In this document: positions 40,001 through 52,000 of the stretch, one piece after another
Position numbering within the stretch: the first letter of the stretch is position 1
Layout: each line of letters starts with the position of its first letter
Origin: Misgurnus anguillicaudatus
Taxonomy: Eukaryota > Chordata > Actinopteri > Cypriniformes > Cobitidae
Assembly (NCBI RefSeq): GCF_027580225.2
Contig: NW_027395277.1
Span: forward strand, 1,798,001-1,862,000
DNA: 64,000 nt
Direction: 5' to 3'
Program-made: the position numbers and the translations under genes
Notes under the pieces: model-generated
Databases searched by the model: none
Seen by the model: the letters and a program-made list of their open reading frames with translations, nothing else
Told to the model about the DNA's origin: nothing

Positions 40001-43000
40001 TGTGCAAAAAGCAGAGATAATTGCATTTTTTTAAGGAATTTTGTTAGAGATCAGATTCAAAACGTTGAGTATTTACTGTTTTTGATCAGCAGATGGTTCA
40101 GTGTTTTATAAGTTGGGTAAGAGCGCCACCTAGAGAATAATAGCGGAAATATGGATTGCCGTAAAAACTTGTCATTGGCAGGGAAGTGTTTTCACTTAAT
40201 TAATGAGTTAACTCATCAATGGCGGGAAAGAGTTAAGGTCTCGGTAGGTTTTTCTAGACACTAGTGTTATGGTTATGGTATGTTATGGTATGATTGTTTC
40301 GATAAATCTAGTATTTGGAGGCTCTCATGTTGGAAGCAGAGGATTGTGGGATGTAAGTCTTTAGGCAACAGGGCCAATTGCATTGAGTACATCATTTTAA
40401 ATTAGTTTTCTGTAAACATTCAAATTTTAATATTTTTACTTTCAATATATTCCTCACCCAATGTCACACACAGATTATATGGACTGCTTATTGACTTTTG
40501 GACCTTGAAACATACTGTTAATGCCACATTTATACACATGGGCAATTCATAATCTGAATCTTGTGATTAAAATAGCCCAGCGCTTCATAAGGGGTTTTCA
40601 GTTAGCATAATAATATTAAATACTTGAGCATATTCCCTTTGCTTTAGTTCCTGTTCTCAGCCGCTGGTTTCTCTGACCTTCATCTGAACTCCCTTTGAAT
40701 GTATGACAGAGCTTAAACACTTCAAACACACACAGATTAAAGAGTAGAGAGTGTGTGTGCAGACTTCAAACACGCATCAAAGCCCCAAATGTGTGGAGGA
40801 GATCTGGTGGTACTTATCATTTGATGGGTGGGACCGTCGTCTGTTAACCAGACATGATATAATATGATATCTCTGATATAAAGTGGCACACGTGTCAGGC
40901 ATTCAGCAGAAATGGACAGACAGATAGATGATGGATTGATGTAAGGATGGACAGCAGATAGATGATGGATTGATGTAAGGATGGACAGCAGATGGATGGA
41001 TGGATGGATGGACAGACAGACAGACAGATGATGGATTGGTGTAAGGATGGACAGATGGATGGATGGACAGACAGACAGATGATGGATTGATGTAAGGATG
41101 GACAAGCAGATGGATGAATGGACAGATTGATGGATGGACAGACAGACAGATGATGGATTGATGTAAGGATGGACAAGCAGATAGATGAATGGACAGATTG
41201 ATGGATGGACAGACAGACAGATGATGGATTGATGTACAGATGGACAGATGAATGGTTGGGTTGATGGATGGTCAGGCAGATGGATGGATGAATGGACAGA
41301 TTAATGGATAGACAGACAGACAGATGATGGATTGATGTAAAGATGGACAGATAAAAAGGTGGATTGATGGATGGACAGATGATGGATTGATGTAATGATG
41401 GACAGGCAGATGGATGGATGGGTGGATGTAAGGATGGACAGGGAGATGGATGGATGGATGGATATAAGGATGGACAGATAAATAGGTGGATTGATGGATG
41501 GACAGATGATGGATTGATGTAATGATGGACAGGCAGATGGATGGATGTAAGGATGGACAGGGAGATGGATGGATGGATGGATATAAGGATGGACAGATAA
41601 ATAGGTGGATTGATGGATGGACAGATGATGGATTGATGTAATGATGGACAGGCAGATGGATGGATGGATGGATGGATGGATGGATGGATGGATGGATGTA
41701 AGGATGGACAGGCAGATGGATAGATTTAAGGATGAACAGGCAGATGGATGGATGGATGGATAGACAAACAGATGATGGATTGATGTAAGGATGGACAGGC
41801 AGATGGATGGACAGACAAACAGATGATGGATGGATGTAAGGATGGACAAATGGATCTATGGATGGACAGACAAACAGATGATGGGTTGATGTACAGATGG
41901 ACAGATGAATGGTTGGGTTGATGGATGGACAGGCAGATAGATGGATGAATGGACAGATTAATGGATAGACAGACAAACACATGATGGATTGATGTAAAGA
42001 TAGACAGATAAATAGGTGGATTGATGGATGGACAGATGATGGATTGATGTAATGATGGACAGGCAGATGGATGGATGTAAGGATGGACAGGCAGATGGAT
42101 GGATGGATGTAAGGATGGACAGATAAATAGGTGGATTGATGGATGGACAGATGATGGATTGATGTAATGATGGACAGGCAGATGGATGGATGGATGGATG
42201 GATGTAAGGATGGACAGATAAATAGGTGGATTGATGGATGGACAGGAAGATGGATGGATGGCTGGATAGACAAACAGATGATGGATTGATGTACGGATGG
42301 ACAGGCAGATGGATGGACAGACAAACAGATGATGGATGGATGTAAGGATGGACAAATGGATATATGGATGGACAGACAAACAGATGATAGATTGATAGAC
42401 AGATAGACAGATGAATTGGTGGATTGATGAATAGACAGACAGATAGTGGATTAATGTAAGGATGGACAGATAAATGGCTGGATTGATGTAAAGATGGACA
42501 GATGGATGTATGGATGGATGGACAAGCAGATGATGGATTGATGTAATGATGGACAGGTGGGTGGATGGATGGATGAAAGGATGGACAAATGGATGGATAG
42601 ACAAATAGACAGATGAATTGGTGGATTGATGAATAGACAGACAGATAGTGGATTAATGTAAGGATGGACAGATAAATGGCTGGATTGATGTAAAGATGGA
42701 CAGATGGATGTATGGATGGATGGACAAGCAGATGATGGATTGATGTAATGATGGACAGGTGGGTGGATGGATGGATGAAAGGATGGACAAATGGATGGAT
42801 AGACAAACAGATGATGGATTGATGGACAGATAAATGGGTGGATTGATGGATGGACAGATTAATAGATGGACAGACAGATGATGGATTGATGTAATGATGG
42901 ACAGGTGGGTGGATGGATGGATGAAAGGATGGACAAATGGATGGATAGACAAACAGATGATGGATTGATGGACAGATAAATGGGTGGATTGATGGATGGA

Positions 43001-46000
43001 CAGATTAATAGATGGACAGACAGATGATGGATTGATGTAATGATGGACAGGCTGATGGATGGATAGATGTAAGGATGGACAGACAGATGGATGGATGGCT
43101 GGATTGACAAACAGATGACAGACAAACAGATGAATGGGTGGATTGATGGACAGACAGACAGATGATGGATTAATGTAAGGATGGACTGATAAATGGGTGG
43201 ATTGATGGATGGATGGACAAATGATGGATTGATGTGAAGATGTACAGATGGATGGATGGATGGATGGACAGAAAGACAGATGATGGATTGATGAAATGAT
43301 AGACAGGTGGATGAATGGATGGATTTAAGGATGGACAAATGGATGGATAAATAAACAGATGATGGATTGAAGGACAGATGGATGGGTGAATGGATGGACA
43401 GACAAACAGATGGATGAATGTAAGGATGGACAAATGGATGGATGGATAGATAGATAGACAAACAGAAGATGGATTGAAGGACAGATGGACGGGTGAATGG
43501 ATGGACAGGCAGATGATGGATTGATGGATGGACAGGTGGATGAACAGCCAGACAAATGATGGATTGATGTAAAGATGGGTGGCTGGATGTAAGGATGGAC
43601 AGGCAGACAGATAGACGGTAGATGAATGGATGGACGGACAGACAAAATTAATGAACAGTTAGAGGATGATGGATGGACAGACGTTGATGGATGGATGGAC
43701 ATGTCCAGTGTCTCTCGCTCGCGCATGGTTTTCAAGACAGATCTATTGCAGATCCAAATTGGACAATTGGATATTATTGTTGACAGGCCAGTTTTGGCCC
43801 GCAGGCCGTCTGTTGCTGACCCTTGGTGTAGTGTAGTGTATGTGTTTTGACAGTGTTTTGTCATCTTTTCATCCATTCTTCTTCTTTCTTTCTGTGTGAA
43901 AGATGAAAGCAGTCTGAAGATGAATCACGTGGATCATATTCCTCAGACGCTGGCCAGCCACAGCCTCCTACCATCAGACATTCGCACCCGCAGCCAACAT
44001 GGCGCCGATATGCTGCAACCAGACCCTCGCGACACCTTCTTTAACAGTGAGACACTGTCCATTCAGAACCTCTATCTACTCTTAACATCAAACACACACA
44101 CTCTCGCTCTCTCCATCTCTCTTTCTCATTGAAGTTGATATGTCTGTATGCCTTACTGTCGTTCTGACAATACTCTCTACAGTTCCCATGATTGAACCCG
44201 CTCGTCTTGAGAATGTGCTGCCCTCGTGTCTTTACTCCCCGACGTATGTGGTCAAAGACTTCCCCATCGCTCGCTATCAGGGACTTCAATTTGTGAGTTA
44301 AACAAAAAGACACATATTTTCTTATGCACAATCTTTGTTGAAAAGTGCAGGTTTTTTGGTAAAAATGTACAAGCACCTGTTGCTTTAACACAGCAGTGCA
44401 CTTGCAGTTCTTATGTAACTACTGCCCCCTTTTGGTTAAACAATGTCATTACAGTTTAACAGCTGTAATAATGTGTAGTGACATACCATTGTACTGCTTT
44501 ACTAGTTTTGACAGCTACTTTTTTGACAAAGTAGTTAAATAAACGTTTAAGTCAATAATAAAATGTATCTAACTGCATAAAAGCTATTTGGGGACAGTGT
44601 TTAACAACACTGACCAAAACAATAATGATTTTAAATAGGATGACAGCATTACAAAAGATTGACAGTTTACACTAAATACCAGAATTATTTAATGATAATT
44701 CAATTATTCCAGAAGTAATATCAAGCAAAATCTCTTTATTAAAACATTATGTGATCAGACATTTATTGTTGTATACTGCATGCTGTTTCACACTGGCTAT
44801 GTTTACATGCACAAAATTTTGTCAGTCTGACTGAATAAAATCCGATTGCAGATTACGACAGTACAGTTTACATGTACCCTAAACATTGCAATCTGATTAA
44901 AATGTTCGTTTACATGTACACTCTTTATAATCCGAACCGAACATCTGCGCAGGCGCACAGCCAGATTTGCGTATATAAACCAGCCCAATGGACATTCAAA
45001 ACTAGCCCAAAAGCATCCCAATCACTATTCAAAGTCCAAATACCAATACCAGTAACTATTCAATTCAATTTTATTGATATAGCGCTTTTCACAATTTGTA
45101 ATTGTTTCAAAGCAGCTTTACAGAAAATGTACAGAAAATTCAACTGACAATATAAGTAGCAAAATAAACTTTAAAGGTGCAGTGTGTAATTTTTATAAGG
45201 ATCTCTTGACAGAAATGCAAAATAATATACAAAACTATATTATCAGGGGTGTATAAAGACCTTTTTATAATGAACCATTATGTTTTTATTACCTTAGAAT
45301 GAGACGTTTTTATCTACATACACAGAGGGTCCCCTTACGTGGAAGTCGCCATTTTGTGCCGCTATGTTTCTACAGAAGCCCTTTACAGACAAACTTTTTT
45401 ACTAAGTTGTCTCTAAGCGTTTCAAAAGCGAGGGGTGAGCAGTGGACTGAGCCGTTGGTTGCAATTCGCAACCTCACCACTAGATGCTGCTAAAATTTAC
45501 ACACTGCACCTTTAAAAATGTTTGTTTACATGTACACTCTTTATAATCTGAACCGAGCCAGATTTGCGTATCAAAACCAGACCAATGGACATTCAAAACT
45601 ATCCCAAAAGCATCCCAATAATTATTCACAGTCCCAATACCAGTAACAAATAAACGGAAATGTTTCATCTTTAACTCGAAGAAAAAAAAAACTGGTGAAA
45701 ACTATTTAAAAGTAGCCCTGAAAAAAGCAGAGGACTTGGCAACCCAGCACACAGCATCTCTCGTCAAGTTCACGCTTTATCTTTGGATAAATGTACAAAG
45801 TCAAAGTTAAGTTGGAGAAAGATGTACTTAAAGGAATAGTCTACTCATTTTCAATATTAAAATATGTTATTACCTTAACTAAGAATTGTTGATACATCCC
45901 TCTATCATCTGTGTGCGTGCACGTAAGCGCTGGAGCGCGCTGCGACGCTTCGATAGCATTTAGCTTAGCCCCATTCATTCAATGGTACCATTTAGAGATA

Positions 46001-49000
46001 AAGTTAGAAGTGACCAAACACATCAACGTTTTTCCTATTTAAGACGAGTAGTTATACGAGCAAGTTTGGTGGTACAAAATAAAACGTAGCGCTTTTCTAA
46101 GCGGATTTAAAAGAGTAACTATATTTTATGGTGTAATAGCACTTTTGGGAGTACTTTGACTCGGCGCAGTAACACCCTCCCTCTCCCATTATGAGAGGAA
46201 GAAGGGGAGCGGACTTTTCAGGCGAGTCGAAGTACTCCCAAAAGTGCTATTACGCCATAAAATATAGTTCCTCTTTTAAATCCGCTTAGAAAAGCGCTAC
46301 GTTTTATTTTGTACCACCAAACTTGCTCATATAACTACTCGTCTTAAATAGGAAAAACGTTGATGTGTTTGGTCACTTCTAACTATATCTCTAAATGGTA
46401 GCATTGAATGAATGGGGCTAAGCTAAATGCTATCGCTTACGTGCACGCACACAGATGATAGAGGGATGTATCAACAATTCTTAGTTAAGGTAATATCATA
46501 TTTTAATATTGAAAATGAGTAGACTATTCATTTAAGAAGTTTTCAGATATAGGCAAAGAAAACACACTTTTCAAGTTATTTCATAGCTTTATGTAATGTT
46601 ATGAAATACATGAACGCAGCAGAATGTACAGCGTGTGACCTCATTACCTTAATAATGGGTGTTGCCATTGCCTTGCTATTGGAGTTAAGAGGTAAATATA
46701 AGACTTATATTTCTGCGCATGTGCACAATGTATTTTTGTATCCGATTGAGAAAATGATTCACGCGTTTACATGCATACTTTTCTCCTGATGGTCGGATTA
46801 CAGATCGGACTGAGTCACCCCTTTCAATCCGTTCAAAATTTGCATCCGCTCGACCTCAATCGTTTATTAAGGTTTTTACATGAAAGCTTTGCAATCCGAT
46901 TGAGCCATCAATACGATTACAAACGGATTAATTGGTTGCATGTAAACGTACCTACTGTCAGCTCCTGATCTTTAACGGGTGATTAACAGGTTGTCTTGTC
47001 TGGTACATTGTCTCCAGGTGTACCTATCTTTCGTCTATCCAAATGACTTCACGCGCCTCACCCACATGGAGAAAGAGAACAAGTGTTTCTACAGAGAGTC
47101 GCCCATCTATCTGGAGAAGTACGCTTTGCTTCTCAATTGTATAGTGAAATGAATACTGTTTCAACCTAATGTGTTACACCATGACAAGATTTAAATAGAA
47201 AGTCAATCTAATATAATGACAAGACATGCTTATTTTGTTCTGCTTTGCTTAGCTTCTTAAAGGATTACTCCACTTTCATTAAAAAAAATCCTGATAGTTT
47301 ACTCACCCCCATGTCATCCAAGATGTGTATGTCTTTCTTTGTTTAGACGAGAAAACGTTTTTTGAAGAAAATATTCCAGGATTTTTCTCTATATAGTGGA
47401 CTTTAGTGGAGTTTACAGTTTCAATGCAGCTTCAAACGATCCCAAACGAGGCATGAGAGTCTTATCTAGCGAAAAGATCACCATTTTCGCCAAGAAAAAT
47501 ACAAAAAGTACTATTAAACCACAACTTCTCATCTTGCACTAGCCGTGTGACGCGCCAGCGCCCCCTTACGTATTACGTAATAACGCCGAAAGGTCATGCG
47601 TTACAAATGTGTAACGCACACCTGCGGACCATTTTAAACAATAAAATGACACAAAGGGCACTATCTTACACCCGGTGCAATGCAGCGAAATGCGCAACGC
47701 AAGTGTCTTTTGCTAGTTTCCACCCTGCACAATTATCATTTTCAAGTTTTGCGCCACGTTGTTTAAATAGCAAATGCTTTTGCGCCCCCTTTTGCGCCCA
47801 TAGGCGTTCTGGTCTGAAAACGAGGTGTGTTCAGGCGCATTGTTGGCGCGTTGCTATTTTGAGGCAACTATAATAGACTACGCCATTGACCAACTAAAAC
47901 CTGGTCTAAAGTCAATGGCGCAATATGTTTTTTTGTTATTTAAAGAGCGCATTAGTAATATGCGCCTATAAACGGGAGGACAACGCATGTTTGCTTATCA
48001 CATACATGAATGCGCAGCAGCACAAAAACGCTTTTAAATATGAAAGATTAAAGGATTGAATGTAAAAGATTATTATTGAGTCTCTTGGACATAAATGAGG
48101 ACCGATTATGAGACGTTAGAAGGCGCAAAGAGCTGCTTCACCTGTAGCCTGGTAAGTAAATAAATGCTTTGCTTTAAACAAATGCATCTATTTTTAAATG
48201 TTTTTTAAGTGCGATGGTACCACACAAATTTATTGTATATGATGACTATGTACCTGTGGATATAGTGGGATGAGTAATGCTTAAAAAAACTCTTTGCTTA
48301 AAAAAACTGACGCTGTCAAAGTGCTGAAACGTGCGGAGAGCCGTTTGTAAATTCTTTATCTCCTGTTTGTTACAAATAAATTATTTTTAGAGCACAAACC
48401 TTTTTTTGCATATACTTGTAAATTATTTTATGATGATATTGGATAGCAATACATTTAAAGCAATTAGAAGTCTGCTTTTTTACTTCCATGATTAAAAGAA
48501 AACGATTTTTAAAGGTTTTAATAAAAAAATAACAATTTCAATACAAGTGAAAAACAACACAATTATTTAACATTAATGTTAAACTGGGGATCTTCTTCCT
48601 CCGCTTAGTTTTTCAGTTTACAAAGTCCGTAATCTAAATAGGGATTAGACAGCGCCAGCGCAACAGGCTTTTAAAGGGGATGAGGTGAGACTCTCATTGG
48701 TTTATTGCACGTTACGCCCAAAATACTCCCATTACTCATTAAAAAAAGTACCAACCCTTTTTCGACCGTGCGTTTGGCGCACAAACAATTTTTCCCGTTG
48801 TTAAATTAGCAAAAGTGGATTTGGACACACCCATTTAGACGTTGCGCTGTGCGCTTTAGACAATGCGCTTAGATAATTAAAATGGGGCATAAGACATTAA
48901 TTAGTAGCATTACACATAGAACAATGTCTGAACGCTCCTCTTTCTCGACACTTGTAAACACTGGAGTGGTAGTTTCGCATACGTCATGTGTGACCGTTCG

Positions 49001-52000
49001 ACGTGATTACGTAATACGTAAGGTCGCGCTGGCACATCACACGGCTAGTGCAAGACGAGAAGTTAAAAAAATAATTTTTTTGAGTGTTTAACCCATAATA
49101 GAGGTGTTTTAATCATATGAATACCCTCAATTACTTATGGTTGCTGGATTTAAAAAGGATTAATGGTGGAGAAGTTCTCAAATTCTCTCTCTGTCTCTCT
49201 CTCTCTCTTTCTTTGACAGGTTTGGCTTCTATAAATACATGAAGATGGATGAGGAAGAGGACGACAGGCCTTTCTTCTTCCCCAATCCGGATGGTGTGTG
49301 TGTTTGTGATCAGTGATCCAGAGGAGAAATAACACTTCATTAGTGCACTGTTCACTCACGAGATACTTTATTGAAACATCACAGACGTATTCATCAGGAG
49401 ATAATGGCTTTGGGTTGGAGCCAGAAATTAAATTGTGTTTATTTTCATGGGGATGAGGGCTATTTACACCCAGAGTAATGGTACAACATCAAAATAAAAT
49501 ATAGCTGCAAGCAGCAATACCGGGGTCAAGCCAAAAAGGGCACAAAAGGATGTAAAATTGAGATTGGATAAGCAGATTGAAGAACCTAGGTAGACCTAAT
49601 AATTTTAGATGAAAAACAAAAAAGTTTTTGTGTACTGCAATCGTCCTTCTGTTATTGACAATCATGGAACATTAGAGCACTGAAGGACATGTGAGTGGTG
49701 TTTGCAGTGGCAAAACATGGGTCACATCATGTTATAACAAGTTTAATTAGTAAAAAGAGCCCCTCCCCGTGTCTCTACAATGTTCTGATGCAGAGATATA
49801 GCTTTTGCAAAAACAGTTAATAAGGTATTCTCAATGGTTGCTAGGGAGTGAATTGGCAACCACCAGTGATCATAGTCAAAGCCATGAAAAGAATAATCCA
49901 TGATGACTCATGGTTTTAGATGTGTTGTTGCAGTAGTTTTAGGCAAAAATACCATATTCTATCTCAAAACCAGTAGGTGGCGCAATGACAAAATTGTGCA
50001 TGCAACATCAGGTCATGATTGTGTTACATCTAGCTAGTTTTATGTCTATACACTTTAGTTTAGTGAAGAAACAGTTGTATGACCATAGGGCTGGCTTGTT
50101 ATCAAAGGTTTTGTTCAATTATAAGGCCATCTAGTGGTGAAAGCATAACATTTTTTTGTGTAGCCTCAGAATGTGCTCATGCATCAGCGTATCAAATCTG
50201 GTGAAAAAATATATTTTCTTTACAAAGTTACAACCATTTAAGTGTAAAAAACACAAAATTTGAAGGTAATTTTTCGTTTTTTTGCAATTTTCGACCATTT
50301 CTGATTAAAATTTGAATATAACGCCAATAGAACTTTTTGTTCAGAAGGTAAGGTTAGTTTCTTCTTATGGTGTTTTCGAGTCGATCGGAAAAACGTTCGC
50401 GGAGATATTCACGCGTGTTACTTAAGCGCTATTTTGCTGCGCAGGGCTAACCGTAAGGCGGATTCTGGCATGTTTGGTATCGTTGGACTCGGCAACTATT
50501 CAGAACTCCAAAGAAACAAGTCCCGTGAAAATACGTCAATCGAAGCCAAAGTTATAGGTGTATAAAACCTTTCTCTGGCCACTAGGTGGCGCTGCGACGA
50601 AACTGTGCAAGCACCCTGAGTTCCTCACTGGCATCAGAAGTACCAAGTGTCGTGTCAATAGGCCTAAGTTTGCCGAAGATACATCCTCAAATCCGTTTTT
50701 TTGCGGTCTACATAAAATTCGTTGACGCGGTTTACGGAAACGGATTGACGAATTGAAATGAATTCCATAACTTTTTGCCGTGAGGGTCTGTAGATGCTAC
50801 ATACCGTTTTTCGTGGCAATTGGGCAAAAGCTCTAGGACAAGTTCGCAAAAGTAGGTTTTATGAATAAATCAAAATGGCAGAAAATTTTTCATGACGGAA
50901 AATTACGTCATATGGTTCAATCGAATCGTCTTGAGCCAAGGAATCAGAGGAAACAAGAATTTAGTGTTTAGGACTTAGGGGTCAGAAGTTATAAGCAAAT
51001 ACATAAGTGCAAATTTGGACTGTTGGTGGCGCTAGCGGGTTAGAGATACAGACTTCAAATTTGCTGTGGAGACGTTTTGGACAGTCCTCTATCAGTGTGC
51101 AAAATTTCATAACTTTCCTACGTACGGTTCTATAGGCTGCCATAGACCGCAATGGCGGAGGAAGAAAAAGAAAAAGAAAACTAACAGATACAATAGCCCA
51201 TTCTGGGGGCTTGACCCCTAATAAATAAATAACACACACACACACACAAATTAAACAAACTTAAAGATGTACTTGCATCGAGAGTGACGTGAAAGGGCAA
51301 TCAAGCCAATCACAAAGTTGAAAATCGAATACAACTGATCTGAAAAAATTTACATACTCACCTAAAGGATTATTAGGAACACCATACTAATACTGTGTTT
51401 GACACCCTTTCGCCTTCAGACTGCCTTAATTCTACGTAGCATTGATTCAACAAGGTGCTGAAAGCATTCTTTAGAAATGTTGGTCCATATTGATAGGATA
51501 ACATCTTGCAGTTAATGGAGATTTGTGGGATGCACATCCAGGGCACGAAGCTCCCGTTCCACCACATCCCAAAGATGCTCTATTGGGTTGACATCTGGTG
51601 ACTGTGGGGGCCATTTTAGTACAGTGAACTCATTGTCATGTTCAAGAAACCAATTTGAAATTATTTGAGCTTTGTGACATGGTGCATTATCCTGCTGGAA
51701 GAAGCCATCAGAGGATGGGTACATGGTGGTCATAAAGGGATGGACATCGTCAAAAACAATGCTCGGGTAAGCCGTGGCATTAAAACGATGGCCACTTGGC
51801 ACTAAAGGGCCTAAAGTGTGCCAAGAAAACATCCCCCACACCATTGCACTAATGAGAAATTGAATAGGTGTTCCTAATAATCCTTTAGGTGGGTGTATAC
51901 CACTCACTCAGATCTATCTGTTATTGTTCAAAATACTAGTCAGACCTCACATTTTTTATGAATTTTGTATGAATTTTATGTGTGTGTGGTATTTTGTAGA

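Larger units (their letters stand above)
38294..40232. mobile_element. Outer TTAA-type element of a four-level nest
   Basis: TTAA at 38290-38293 and 40233-40236; ends CTCTTTCCCCGCCAACG and CAATGGCGGGAAAGAG. It holds a related element (38325-38844), then a second insert (38941-39883) which itself holds a third (39212-39768). Outer sequence resumes as GTTGCCAGCCAGCACC after the first and ATATATATCAAATG after the second. Confidence 0.8.
44795..46952 (+). mobile_element. Element 'GTTTACATGCA', copy 2 (plus), with inserts
   Basis: GGCTATGTTTACATGCACAA to TTGGTTGCATGTAAACGTAC. Reverse copy of 16070-17693. It holds a simple-tail repeat (45060-45170), a TTAA element (45175-45511) and a TTAA element (45832-46531). 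A piece of its own left arm (44909-45058) is repeated at 45525-45648 on the other side of the first two inserts. Confidence 0.72.

Noticed and set aside
41272..42324. 350-codon minus-strand open frame (and 292-, 282- and 200-codon neighbours)
   Set aside because: Entirely Ile-His-Pro-Ser/Cys-Leu-Ser repeats translated from the tandem array; several overlapping frames are equally open, which coding DNA does not show.
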